Shown: positions 50,876 to 59,419 of the stretch, in pieces
Numbering within the stretch: the stretch's first letter is position 1
How the letters are laid out: each line of letters begins with the position of its first letter
Origin: Synergistales bacterium
GTDB lineage: Bacteria > Synergistota > Synergistia > Synergistales > Aminobacteriaceae
Length of the DNA: 64,000 bases
Direction: 5' to 3'
Assembly: GCA_025997955.1 (NCBI GenBank)
Contig: BNVH01000004.1
Span: forward strand, 1-64,000
Position numbers and translations under genes: made by a program
The notes under the pieces: generated by a model
Told to the model about the DNA's origin: nothing
What the model saw: the letters and a program-made list of their open reading frames with translations, nothing else
The model's database searches: none

Positions 50876-52084
50876 TCATTCTCCGGCCTTAAAATTATAA
50901 ACCGGGCTTATACGCATAGCGATTTCAGCGGTCGGTGAGATTTGGCGTACAATAGACTCCATGCTCTTGTATGCCATCGGTGATTCGTCGAGTGTATCTT
51001 TCGTTACGCAAGTGGTAAAAATACCTCGCATCTGCTCCTCGTATTCCTCCATAGTCAGCGCGCGAAAGGCGGCGCTCCGGCTCATGACGCGTCCTGCCCC
51101 GTGCGGCGCGGAAAAGTTCCAGTCCTCGTTGCCCTGTCCGACGCAGATTAAGCTGCCGTCTCTCATATTTATAGGTATGAGCAGCTTTTCCCCGCGTTTT
51201 GCGGACACCGCGCCCTTGCGGAGAATCATGGAGTCAGTGTCTATATAGTTGTGGATGGTCGTGAACTCATCTGTTTTAGTCAGCTTAAGACAGCTCAGAA
51301 TTACATCCATCATAGCCTTGCGGTTTAGCGTCGCAAAACGCTGAACGAGTCTCATATCGTGAATATAATCATCAAAAAGCCCGCCGGTGAGGTAAGCCAA
51401 GTCTCTATGAACTGAGACATTGTTCGCTCCCTCGTTTTTAAGCCGTTTAATGGCGGACTGTATCTCCTTTTCCCGCCCCTCAGCTTTGAGTGAGGCAATC
51501 ACGGCGTCTACCTGTGGTTTAGAGTTACCACAAAGTGTTTTCCACGCCTCATTCTGATACAGTTCCGCAACCTCTGTCCCAAGGTGACGGCTCCCCGAAT
51601 GCACCACGATGAAGAGCGCCCCATCATCCGCTTTATCGACCTCGATAAAATGGTTGCCTCCGCCAAGCGTCCCTATGCTGCGGCGCGCGCGGTCTATCTT
51701 AGCGTTATCAGCGCAGCGCAGTTCGTTCAAGTCTATTTCCTCATTCAGCGCATGGTAGTCGCTCCGCACCTCGCGCCCGGCGGGGATGTTTGCCCGAATC
51801 GCGGCGTCCAATCTTTCAAAATCTATCTTTCGTTCGGCAATCTCCACTGTTTCCATGCCGCAACCAATATCGACGCCGACCATACCTGGGACAACCTTAT
51901 CCGTGATGGTCATGGTCGTGCCGATAGTGCAGCCCCTCCCGGCGTGGACGTCCGGCATTACGCGGATTTTGTTCTCCGCGAACTCTTCAAGGTCGCACAC
52001 GGTCTTGATTTGCTCCGCCGCGCTCGCTTCGAGTTCATCGCAATAGCAAACGGCGGTGTTGTGCAGTCCGGTTATTTTTATCAT
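50876..52084 (-). CDS. rtcB: RNA-splicing ligase RtcB
   Basis: 402 residues. This GTP- and manganese-dependent ligase joins RNA ends with a 2',3'-cyclic phosphate or 3'-phosphate to a 5'-OH. The metal and GTP sites are intact: MPDVHAGRGCTIGTTM, GVDIGCGMETV, GTLGGGNHFIEV and VVHSGSRHLG. The guanylylated His lies in FSAPHGAGRVMSR. ATG 52084 overlaps the TGA of the upstream DUF2828-like gene by one base, and a GTG stands one codon earlier. It is the last gene of the operon (terminator at 50777-50815). No archease or RtcA cyclase is present. It probably heals RNA cut by toxins such as the PIN or other RNases, together with the upstream protein. Confidence 0.95.
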   Translation of the reverse strand: MIKITGLHNTAVCYCDELEASAAEQIKTVCDLEEFAENKIRVMPDVHAGRGCTIGTTMTITDKVVPGMVGVDIGCGMETVEIAERKIDFERLDAAIRANIPAGREVRSDYHALNEEIDLNELRCADNAKIDRARRSIGTLGGGNHFIEVDKADDGALFIVVHSGSRHLGTEVAELYQNEAWKTLCGNSKPQVDAVIASLKAEGREKEIQSAIKRLKNEGANNVSVHRDLAYLTGGLFDDYIHDMRLVQRFATLNRKAMMDVILSCLKLTKTDEFTTIHNYIDTDSMILRKGAVSAKRGEKLLIPINMRDGSLICVGQGNEDWNFSAPHGAGRVMSRSAAFRALTMEEYEEQMRGIFTTCVTKDTLDESPMAYKSMESIVRQISPTAEIAMRISPVYNFKAGE

Positions 52085-53541
52085 CACGCCGCAATCCCAT
52101 TATACCGCTCCGCGCCAAGTACCTCCATCATGTAGGCGTAGGGGGAAAGCGTGCCAGATTTGAGCATTGAGAACACTCGCGGCGTGCAGCCTGACACGAG
52201 GGCGACGCCCTGCTCGTTTTGCGTCACAGGCTGCTGAGAGTTTCGGCTATCGACGTTCCAGAACACAACACGGGGCAGGGAGTAGCCGTGCTCTTCAAAG
52301 AGGCGCTTGGCGTAGTCGAAGTTCGTCAGGTTTGAGTCTTTCGCGCAGGAGTCGAACTCCATATCCGATATGAAGTAAAGCGTGCTTGGCAAATCGCTCT
52401 GAGGCAAGCTGTTCTTGACGGCGGTGTCCAAAACCAACTCGAAGACCCTTTGAATATTGGTGTTCGCCACCTCGTTGAAGTTATGACAATAGCGGATTTT
52501 CTCTAAAATATCGCGTCCCTTTATCTCTACGAGCCTCGGGCTTTCTGAGAACGTGATAAAGTGATTTTGAAACGCGCCCCTGTTGCGCTCCGCGAAGTAC
52601 AGGCCAAGCGACAGAGCGACAGAAGCGGGGAGCGGCGTTCCGCCGTCGTACATCGAACCGGAGCCGTCGATAACCACAAGGGCGTTTTCCCCATTCGTGA
52701 AGTCCTCCTGCGCGTTCCATGTCACGTCTATGGCTTTTCGTTCCTCGTCCGGAAAGTCTTCCCTGAAGAACGGCGCAATAATATCGTAGGGGGTAAGCGT
52801 CCCAGTATGCAATTTGCTCTCGCCAGTCGAGACGCGCTGCATGAAAGCGCCGTACCGCTCTCCGTCGTTGCGCAAAAAGGCCTTGCGATATTTGTACATC
52901 GCTTTTGAAGGCTGTTTGGCGTAGTCGAATGTATAGTCGCCTGTGCGCAGGTTGTTTTCGATGATACGGATACGCGCGCGCAAACGCACTAATATCTTTC
53001 GATACTCAGCGTCGTTCATTCCAAGAAAGCGCGCTATATGCTTCGCCTGCCTGACCGCCTTTGAGTTTGACGCGTTGACGGACGGCAGCCACTTACCCAA
53101 CAGCGATACGCTGCCGTCGTTTTCGAGTTCGGCTATGTCGGAGTCGAGTTGTGCTTTTATGTAGCCGAGCGTGTCACGCTCGCAGGGTGTATCCAAAAGA
53201 GTGAGCAAATCGTCGAAGCGTCCGTACTCGCTGACTCGCGCAATGTTTTTACGGACTGACGCCGGCTGATTGTTTGCCAACCAGCTAAGAATAGTCCTGA
53301 AAACGCGGCGTTCTCCCAAGCCTCCGCGCACGTCGCGAGCGAAGAAGAGCGTCTTCATGGCGATGTCGGGGTTCTCGGCGTAGGCGCGCATAAAACGACC
53401 GGTAATCTCGCCGTCATTCTCGCGGCGCAGCGCGCCGATAGCGGCGAACAGGTCGAGGCAGTCTGAATATGTCGTGGCGTAGGTCACGGCGCCGTTTTCG
53501 GTGTATGTCTTATTTGCTTCCCGCTTTAGAAGTTCCAACAC
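52084..53541 (-). CDS. DUF2828/TROVE-like protein with von Willebrand A domain
   Basis: 485 residues. The N-terminal 270 residues are helical-repeat sequence with FFARDVRGGLGERRVFRTILSW and RVSEYGRFDDLLTLLD, close to DUF2828 and the HEAT-like TROVE domain of Ro60/Rsr. The C-terminal part is a vWA domain: ALVVIDGSGSMYDG is a full MIDAS (DxSxS) and STLYFISDMEFDS a later strand. Ro-type proteins bind misfolded RNAs and Y RNAs in a ring. GTG 53541 follows AAAGGAGGGG by 8 bases. It is co-transcribed with rtcB, and its 5' leader encodes a tRNA-like structure, the same grouping as Rsr, YrlA RNA and RtcB. RNA binding here is inference. Confidence 0.82.
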   Translation of the reverse strand: MLELLKREANKTYTENGAVTYATTYSDCLDLFAAIGALRRENDGEITGRFMRAYAENPDIAMKTLFFARDVRGGLGERRVFRTILSWLANNQPASVRKNIARVSEYGRFDDLLTLLDTPCERDTLGYIKAQLDSDIAELENDGSVSLLGKWLPSVNASNSKAVRQAKHIARFLGMNDAEYRKILVRLRARIRIIENNLRTGDYTFDYAKQPSKAMYKYRKAFLRNDGERYGAFMQRVSTGESKLHTGTLTPYDIIAPFFREDFPDEERKAIDVTWNAQEDFTNGENALVVIDGSGSMYDGGTPLPASVALSLGLYFAERNRGAFQNHFITFSESPRLVEIKGRDILEKIRYCHNFNEVANTNIQRVFELVLDTAVKNSLPQSDLPSTLYFISDMEFDSCAKDSNLTNFDYAKRLFEEHGYSLPRVVFWNVDSRNSQQPVTQNEQGVALVSGCTPRVFSMLKSGTLSPYAYMMEVLGAERYNGIAA

Positions 53542-53593
53542 GAGAACCCCTCCTTTTCGGTTTTTTCCTGAGTTTCATTACAAGGCACATTTT

Positions 53594-53664
53594 TTGAGAA
53601 CGCGGGAATCGAACCCGCGAGCCTGCAGATCTCTAATCTGCTGCTAACCATCTTATTTACTCCA
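53594..53664 (-). ncRNA. tRNA-like / Y-RNA-like element upstream of the DUF2828-rtcB operon
   Basis: On the minus strand there is a full T arm (GCGGG-TTCGATT-CCCGC, plus coordinates 53602-53618), a perfect anticodon-type arm with a 7-base loop (GCAGA-TTAGAGA-TCTGC, 53625-53641; AGA at the anticodon place) and a D-loop-like GATGGTTAGCAGC. The acceptor stem is not proper: the 3' side GTTCTC finds only a weak partner upstream. A working tRNA is therefore unlikely. This is what is known for bacterial Y RNAs (YrlA), which copy tRNA arms and are encoded with Ro-like proteins and RtcB. Alternative: a tRNA remnant left by an integrating element. Confidence 0.6.
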
Positions 53665-53669
53665 GTTAT

Positions 53670-53768
53670 TTACTCCGGCATTCAAAATTCGATAAAATGT
53701 TCGTCAAAAGCCCTAAACTACAAAGCAGTTTCTAAAACTCGTTTTTCGATATTTTCGTGCCGGAGTAA
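53670..53768. repeat. Long imperfect hairpin beside the tRNA-like element
   Basis: TTACTCCGGCA (53670-53680) and TGCCGGAGTAA (53758-53768) pair perfectly; the stem continues inward with AAAATTCGATAAAA against TTTTTCGATATTTT, giving about 25 bp with few mismatches around a loop of about 40 bases. On minus it directly precedes the tRNA-like arms. A near-copy of part of one arm (CTGGAGTAAATAA) follows it in tandem with CCGGAGTAAATAA. Confidence 0.7.
53680..53707 (-). promoter_or_regulatory. Possible promoter for the tRNA-like RNA
   Basis: On minus, TTGACG (53707-53702), 16 bp, TTGAAT (53685-53680). Transcription would begin near 53673, just before the tRNA-like arms, and could run on into the DUF2828-like gene. 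It lies within the long hairpin, so the two readings compete. Confidence 0.35.
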
Positions 53769-54051
53769 TAATATCTCTTTTTGCTGTACGTGCCTTTTTG
53801 GTTTGCAACAAGATGCCCTTTTGGCGTTGCCCGAAGGCTACAGCCGCAAAACGGCTGCCCTCTTTGCCACGGAGGTGTAGCTCAATAATGAGCGCGAAAT
53901 TGCTGTCTGCATCTTTGGTATTTCACAAAGCACGGATTTACTGCATTGGCGATTAACAGTCGCGTGCGTGATTGCCGTTCGTGCTTTTGTGATTTTAATT
54001 CTATCGAGGGCTTACGCAAATATCATGTAAAAAAAGTTGCGAACCCTTTCT

Positions 54052-54969
54052 TTAAAGCCCGCAACTCATTTGTTTGTTCAGCCTTTCACGAATCTTTTCT
54101 ATAAACCTCTCAGGCGATATGACCCGTATCAGCGGCCCGAAAGAGAGGACGCGAATCAGCAGTTCAGTCTCGTCGTCGCGCTGATACCGTAAAGTAACGC
54201 GATAACGGTTGTCCTCCATCCGCTCGGTCTCCTTTTCGAGATGAGAGAAGTGAAGCATCGTTCGCTCTAAGGCGTTGCGCTCGTCTATGAGTTCCAGAAC
54301 CAGCGTATCGTCTCTTCGGTTTAGCGCTTGGCGCTCGTCCGGCGTCCAGGGGTCAGCGAGCGAGCATTTCGACACACGCGCGATATTGACGGTAAGGCGT
54401 ATATGTTTTGCCATCGCTATCAGGCGGAACTTGTCGTCCTTTTCGGAATACTCCATCCTATGAGGAATGCATATCCATTTGTGAACGGTTTTTCGCAACC
54501 CCTCCGATTTCACACTCAGTTTGCGATTTTCACGCAGAGCGGTCAGGATTGTGTGAAAATGCTCTATGTATGCGGGGTCGTCATAAGGGTCGCCGTCCGC
54601 GTAGCGGTCAAAGTATGTGAAGCTGTCTTGTGTGTAAAGCGGCTCAACATCCTCTAAGCCCTCAACGGACGGGGAAAACAGCTTTACGCGCGGGTCGCTG
54701 AGAAGCGCCTTCATCCAGCGCTTTTGCAGCGTGGTGAGCGGCATTGTTGGCGCGTTTTGAATCTTGGTGGTCATATCAGGCAGCAGAAGCGGCCACTCTC
54801 CGCTTTTGAGCGCGGCGGGTATGTTCAAAACGCTCTCCGCGAACGCCTTCTCGCGCACTATATCAGCTATTTTTGGCCCAGACAGCGTGCCGTTCACGGC
54901 CTCTTTCAGCACGTCGGCGACGACGCTGAAATACTTTCCGTAAATCTCATTGAAGAGCAACTTTGTCAC
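54052..54969 (-). CDS. WYL-domain regulator, second of a pair
   Basis: 305 residues. The middle and end match WYL proteins: RKTVHKWICIPHRMEYSEKD, KFRLIAMAKHIRLTVNIARV (the region around the ligand-binding barrel), and a C-terminal WCX-like extension (SFGPLIRVISPERFIEKIRE). A winged helix is not clear in the N-terminal half. It starts at GTG 54969 within the last 23 bases of the upstream WYL gene, so the two are co-translated and perhaps work as a heteromer like PafB/PafC. It precedes the structured leader and the DUF2828-rtcB genes on the same strand. Confidence 0.78.
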   Translation of the reverse strand: MTKLLFNEIYGKYFSVVADVLKEAVNGTLSGPKIADIVREKAFAESVLNIPAALKSGEWPLLLPDMTTKIQNAPTMPLTTLQKRWMKALLSDPRVKLFSPSVEGLEDVEPLYTQDSFTYFDRYADGDPYDDPAYIEHFHTILTALRENRKLSVKSEGLRKTVHKWICIPHRMEYSEKDDKFRLIAMAKHIRLTVNIARVSKCSLADPWTPDERQALNRRDDTLVLELIDERNALERTMLHFSHLEKETERMEDNRYRVTLRYQRDDETELLIRVLSFGPLIRVISPERFIEKIRERLNKQMSCGL

Positions 54970-56206
54970 CCCCGTACATCTCGTTCATGGCGGCGATGTC
55001 CGCGTAAAAAACTTCCGTTACGCGCGGATTGCCGCACGAAAGAGATATAATGCGCCCGATGAAAGTGCGAAGCCACGGAAGCATTTCCGAAGCGTCGTAG
55101 ACATCAGCTACAAACTTATAGGTATGTTTGTCGATAATCTCCACGCGTCCGCATCGCTTTTCGCGCTCTAGACGCATGGGGATATGCTCCTCTCCGTCGT
55201 CCACGCGAACGGTCATCTCTATATGCTCGGCATTGCCCGTGAGACGCCGCGTCCCCGCTGACGCGCCCCAGAGGTTTTTCAAAAACCTTTCGGCGCGTTC
55301 GGCGTACTTTTCATATTCCGGTTCGGGTTCGAGCGGCTTGACGGACCTGATGAAGTCCAAACGAAAGAGCTCTATTTTCTTAAAGCGCCGGCTGAACGCC
55401 ATCAAATATCTGCGCCCTCCCTGCGCGCTGACATGGATTTTCAGGGGCAAAACGGTCTGGGACGCTTTGTTTCGGTGAGGTCTGAACATGGAAAGCTCAA
55501 CGTCGCGATGTTCGCCCATAGCGAGAAGCAGCGCGTACAGTATCTCGCTCTCTAAGGCGTGCAGTATATAGTGATGTTTAAAGCTGTAGTAGTCCGGTAT
55601 GCTCTCTAATTTATTCAAGAGATACGACCCGACGACGCCGAGCGGGTCAATTTCGGAATAAAACGCAAGCGCGTCGCGCCAGCTTTTCAAATCTATTGAT
55701 TCTGCTTCGCTGTCCGTCCTGCCGTATATAAGCTCTTTGCCGCGTTTGGCGGATTTGAGCAAACCAAGGCTTTCATATTCCTTCAGTTTTTTGCGGAGGG
55801 TCGATTCGTCCATCACGGGTGGGTTGTCGAACGCGCTAAGGTAATCCGCTTCGATACATTCCGTAAGCTCGCGGACGGATAGCTGTTTATCGCCGGACAG
55901 CGCGTCGAGAATTATAAAGTGCAAAGTGATGTCCAAAGCCGTAAAGCTCTTCGACAAAAATGCGCTATACAAAGGGTTGAGGCTTACCGAACGGCTGTCC
56001 ATGGACAAAAACACGTTCCGTCCTTCGGCGACTTGGCGAAAGAACATATAGTCTCCGAGCCAGCTCTCTATTCGCCGCCGCTCGTTGTCGTAACTTCGCG
56101 CGCTTTTGGTATCGTATTCCTCGCGGGTTTTGAAGCCGTAGACGTAGAAGTCCCTTATATAATCGCGGATTCGCTCGAAGTTTTTGATGAGTTCGCTGTA
56201 GGGCAC
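54947..56206 (-). CDS. WYL-domain regulator, first of a pair
   Basis: 419 residues. The N-terminal part has helix-turn-helix character (LSVRELTECIEADYLSAFDN, then MDESTLRKKLKEYESLGLLK), followed by a WYL barrel (VLPLKIHVSAQGGRRYLMAF, then KKIELFRLDFIRSVKPLE) and a C-terminal extension (ASEMLPWLRTFIGRIISLSCG). GTG 56206 follows AAGGAGG by 8 bases; the frame is open to 56260 but has no site there. WYL regulators sense nucleic acid or nucleotide ligands and often govern defence or repair genes. Here they stand upstream of an RNA-repair-like operon and may take the place of the RtcR activator used in other bacteria. Confidence 0.8.
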   Translation of the reverse strand: MPYSELIKNFERIRDYIRDFYVYGFKTREEYDTKSARSYDNERRRIESWLGDYMFFRQVAEGRNVFLSMDSRSVSLNPLYSAFLSKSFTALDITLHFIILDALSGDKQLSVRELTECIEADYLSAFDNPPVMDESTLRKKLKEYESLGLLKSAKRGKELIYGRTDSEAESIDLKSWRDALAFYSEIDPLGVVGSYLLNKLESIPDYYSFKHHYILHALESEILYALLLAMGEHRDVELSMFRPHRNKASQTVLPLKIHVSAQGGRRYLMAFSRRFKKIELFRLDFIRSVKPLEPEPEYEKYAERAERFLKNLWGASAGTRRLTGNAEHIEMTVRVDDGEEHIPMRLEREKRCGRVEIIDKHTYKFVADVYDASEMLPWLRTFIGRIISLSCGNPRVTEVFYADIAAMNEMYGGDKVALQ

Positions 56207-56227
56207 GAGGCAACCCTCCTTCCGTTG

Positions 56228-56259
56228 TGTTGACGAGCGTATGTATGAATAAGTCAACA
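56228..56259. promoter_or_regulatory. Inverted repeat before WYL genes, possible operator
   Basis: TGTTGAC (56228-56234) and GTCAACA (56253-56259) are perfect inverted copies 18 bp apart, about 20-50 bp upstream of the first WYL start. A dimeric WYL or other winged-helix protein could bind it. The rest of 56260-56472 holds AT-rich DNA and the dapB leader. Confidence 0.4.
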
Positions 56260-56472
56260 CTTTAGCACTATTTTAATAAAATGTAATCTGAATTTTATAC
56301 GTGGCGCAAGAGCCGCGCAGAGGGTATACTGATGCAACACGAGGTTATTAAGATTAATGAGGGGTTTTAGATGGGCGTTCATTTCAAGCTCTTTATTGAG
56401 TTTCGATACCTCGCCATGACCGATAGAGAAACTAAGTAAAGAAAATTCAAACAAAAACGAGGGGGATTTTTT

Positions 56473-57138
56473 ATGAAATTGAAATATGGAGTTGTCGGGT
56501 TCTCGGGTAGAATGGGCAAAGAGATAATAAGCGTCTTCGAAGCGGTGGGGCACGAGCTTGTCATGAAGTCCGACGCGCTTGGCACGGAGCGTCTCGGCAG
56601 GCCGGACGTTATTTTGGATTTTTCGTCACGCGCCGCGCTCGCCAACACGATAGCCCTCTGCTTTGAATACGGCGCGCCCCTCATATCCGGGACGACGGCG
56701 CTCAGAGAAGAGGACTTGGCCGCGCTTAAGAAGTTGGGCGAAAAAACGGCCGTGGTTCAGAGTTTCAACTTCGCCACGGGCGTGACGCTGCTGCGTATGA
56801 TAATGCGCGACTACGCGCCCCTTTTGGAGAGTTGGGATTTAGAGATAGAAGAGACGCACCACAATAAAAAGAAAGACGCCCCCTCCGGTACCGCGATTTT
56901 ACTGCGGGACGCGACCGGCAGGAAAGACGCCCCGACCCATTCTCTGCGTCTCGGCTGTGTCCCGGGGGATCACAGCCTGCGCTTCGGCAACGACGGCGAG
57001 ATATTGACTTTCGCTCACCGCGCTCTCTCCCGAGGCGTCTTCGCAATAGGGGCATTGAGCGCCGCCGTCTTCGCCGCGGAAGCGAAGCCTGGGTTTTATA
57101 CGTTCGAGGACGTGCTGAACAAGGGGCGTGGGGTATAA
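56473..57138 (+). CDS. dapB: 4-hydroxy-tetrahydrodipicolinate reductase
   Basis: 221 residues. It reduces the dihydrodipicolinate precursor with NAD(P)H in lysine and diaminopimelate synthesis. GVVGFSGRMGKEI is the nucleotide-binding start, LISGTTALREEDLAAL follows, and the catalytic EETHHNKKKDAPSGTAILL is intact. It is shorter than the usual 240-270 residues, as in some compact DapB proteins. ATG 56473 follows GAGGGGG. It stands alone without other dap genes. Confidence 0.92.
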   Translation: MKLKYGVVGFSGRMGKEIISVFEAVGHELVMKSDALGTERLGRPDVILDFSSRAALANTIALCFEYGAPLISGTTALREEDLAALKKLGEKTAVVQSFNFATGVTLLRMIMRDYAPLLESWDLEIEETHHNKKKDAPSGTAILLRDATGRKDAPTHSLRLGCVPGDHSLRFGNDGEILTFAHRALSRGVFAIGALSAAVFAAEAKPGFYTFEDVLNKGRGV

Positions 57139-57222
57139 AAAGAATCAACGTCCTGAAAAATGTGATATTATTGGCGCATAGGCAATTGACGGCAGATTCA
57201 GACTCGAAAGGAGCCAGTTTTT

Positions 57223-59340
57223 ATGGCGCGTTATTCCGGCGGCTACAAAAGAGAGCAGACAGTTGAAGAATCACTACAAAAACGTCTGGGGCAGCAAAAT
57301 CCGACATTGAAACTTTTCGCTATCGTCGAGAATTCGCCGCAGTTTGTCTGTTGCTTTGGGTCTGACGGGACTATAGAATACGCCAACGAGGGCGCGGCTA
57401 AAGTATCTGGGTACTTCCGCGAAGAAATTATGTTGAACAACATAAAAATTCTCTTTGACGACGGCGCCCGCGACCGTATAAACGCGTGCTATGAAAACGC
57501 CCGAAAGGGCGCAACGGGAGAAATTCAAAATAACGAGAAAAATTCCGGCTCCGCCGATAACGGCGAAGACAAAAAAGTTTCGGTTCACCTGCGCCGACGT
57601 GACGGCAGCGCAAGAGTTCTTCAAATTGCCGTTTTCCCTATCGATAATACCATTATCGGCATGATTGGCATAGACATAACCGAGGAGGCGCGACTCAAAA
57701 GAGAGATAATCAAAGCCAAGGAACAAGCGGAGCAATCCAACATCGCCAAGACCGAGTTTTTGGCCCGCATGTCCCACGAAATACGTACTCCTATGAATGC
57801 CATAATGGGCATGACTAGTATAGGCAAGGCCTCCGGCGAGACAAAACGAAAAGACTATTGCCTCGAAAAAATAAGCGAGGCGTCCATTCATCTTTTGGGG
57901 ATAATCAACGATATCTTGGATATGTCCAAAATAGAAGCCGGCAAATTTGATATTTCGCTGATGGAGTTCAAGCTCGAAAGAATGCTTCAGCGCGTCTCCA
58001 ATATTATGGAGTTTCGCATGAATGAAAAAAATATAGATTTTCATGTGCGCCTTGACAAAAATCTCCCCGCGTACATTATATCCGACGACCAGCGCTTAGC
58101 GCAGGTGATAACCAATCTTTTAGCCAACGCGGTCAAATTTACCCCCGAAAATGGCGTTATCACGCTCTACGTGTGCCCCGCTAAAATGCCGGACGAGGAA
58201 GACGCCGGCGCGGACGATGACTCTGATATAGACGCGGATGTATGCGAGTTGGAGTTTTGCGTGGAAGACAACGGCATAGGCATTTCCGCCGAAAATCAGA
58301 AAAAACTGTTTCGCTCGTTTGAGCAGGCCGACGGAAGCGTCGCTCGAAAATACGGCGGCACGGGCTTGGGATTGTCCATCTCTAAGCGCATAATAGAGCT
58401 TCTCGGCGGAAAAATATGGATAGAGAGCGAAGAGGGCAAGGGCTCGCGCTTTATTTTCCGCATAATGGCCATGAAGGGCAAAAATGAACATCACTATATC
58501 AAAGTTTCGCTCTCGCCGGGCGAAACACTGAATGTGCTTGTGGTAGATGATTCGCTCGAGGTGCTGCAATATTTTGCCAGCCTCGTCGACAGGATAGACT
58601 TTCACTGCGACACCGCGCTTTCTGGTGAAGAGGCCTGCAATATCCTGTCCGACCCGCAAGCTAACTATAAGATCGTATTTATCGACTGGCGCATGCCAGG
58701 CATGGACGGCATTGAGTTGACTCGCATTATAAAGGAACGTTACGGGGATAAAATAGTAGTTGTGATGATTTCGGCCGCTGAATGGGGAGATATAGAGGCC
58801 GAGGCCCGCGCTGTCGGTGTGGATGACTTCATATCCAAGCCGCTCTTCCCATCGTCCATCGTTGACTGTATCAACGAATTTCTGGGCGATGATTCAGACG
58901 CTAAATCAAAGCAGTCTTCACTCGAGAGGAGTTTTGCGGGGCATCGTATTCTTTTGGTGGAGGATGTCGAGATAAACAGAGAGATAGTCATATCTCTTTT
59001 GGAGGAAACTGGCATAGCCATAGACTGCGCGGAAAACGGGAAAAAGGCTGTGGAGGTGTTCGAGAAGTCCTCGGACAGGTACGATCTGATATTCATGGAC
59101 ATTAATATGCCGGAGATGGACGGCTATCAGGCCACCCAAGCCATACGCGCCATGCCCATGCTCCGCGCGCGGGAAATCCCCATAGTGGCCATGACGGCAA
59201 ACGTCTTCCGCGAGGACGTCGAGCGCTGCATAGCCTATGGCATGAACGACCACATCGGCAAACCCGTCGAGATTGACAATATCCTCTCAAAACTTTTTAA
59301 ATATATAAAAGATGAGATTTATAAGCCGCAGAGGTTATAA
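57223..59340 (+). CDS. PAS hybrid histidine kinase with two receiver domains
   Basis: 705 residues, soluble. A PAS domain (about 30-150: IVENSPQFVCCFGSDGTIEY) leads to the dimerisation domain with His in ARMSHEIRTPMNAIMGM (about 186), an HATPase domain (LLANAVKFTPENGVITLYV, DNGIGIS, GGTGLGLSISKRII), a first receiver (VLVVDDSLEVLQYF; Asp about 488 in FIDWRMPGMDG) and a second receiver (ILLVEDVEINREIV; Asp about 626 in FMDINMPEMDG). No membrane helix and no output domain, so it signals by phosphotransfer to another protein. ATG 57223 follows AAAGGAG. It may talk to a separate Hpt or to the AsmA-like gene's pathway downstream, which is unknown. Confidence 0.9.
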   Translation: MARYSGGYKREQTVEESLQKRLGQQNPTLKLFAIVENSPQFVCCFGSDGTIEYANEGAAKVSGYFREEIMLNNIKILFDDGARDRINACYENARKGATGEIQNNEKNSGSADNGEDKKVSVHLRRRDGSARVLQIAVFPIDNTIIGMIGIDITEEARLKREIIKAKEQAEQSNIAKTEFLARMSHEIRTPMNAIMGMTSIGKASGETKRKDYCLEKISEASIHLLGIINDILDMSKIEAGKFDISLMEFKLERMLQRVSNIMEFRMNEKNIDFHVRLDKNLPAYIISDDQRLAQVITNLLANAVKFTPENGVITLYVCPAKMPDEEDAGADDDSDIDADVCELEFCVEDNGIGISAENQKKLFRSFEQADGSVARKYGGTGLGLSISKRIIELLGGKIWIESEEGKGSRFIFRIMAMKGKNEHHYIKVSLSPGETLNVLVVDDSLEVLQYFASLVDRIDFHCDTALSGEEACNILSDPQANYKIVFIDWRMPGMDGIELTRIIKERYGDKIVVVMISAAEWGDIEAEARAVGVDDFISKPLFPSSIVDCINEFLGDDSDAKSKQSSLERSFAGHRILLVEDVEINREIVISLLEETGIAIDCAENGKKAVEVFEKSSDRYDLIFMDINMPEMDGYQATQAIRAMPMLRAREIPIVAMTANVFREDVERCIAYGMNDHIGKPVEIDNILSKLFKYIKDEIYKPQRL

Positions 59341-59419
59341 TATAAAAATAAATATTGATATAAATGATAAAGCAATATTGCTATCAAAAACAAAAATATT
59401 TTTGAAAGTGAGTTCCGTG

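Larger units (their letters stand above)
53542..54051. other. 510-bp gene-free, structure-rich leader
   Basis: No protein frame stands out. It contains, from the WYL side, a long stem CACAAAGCACG (53924-53934) / CGTGCTTTTGTG (53980-53991), and on plus a 5'-half tRNA-like piece GGAGGTG-TA-GCTC-AATAAT-GAGC (53871-53893). Next come a CAGCCG/CGGCTG hairpin (about 53840-53857), the long 53670-53768 hairpin and the minus-strand tRNA-like element. Such density of structure suggests one or more non-coding RNAs. Confidence 0.6.

Noticed and set aside
53594..53664. Functional tRNA-Ser
   Set aside because: No acceptor stem, no proper D stem and no long variable arm; kept only as a tRNA-like element.
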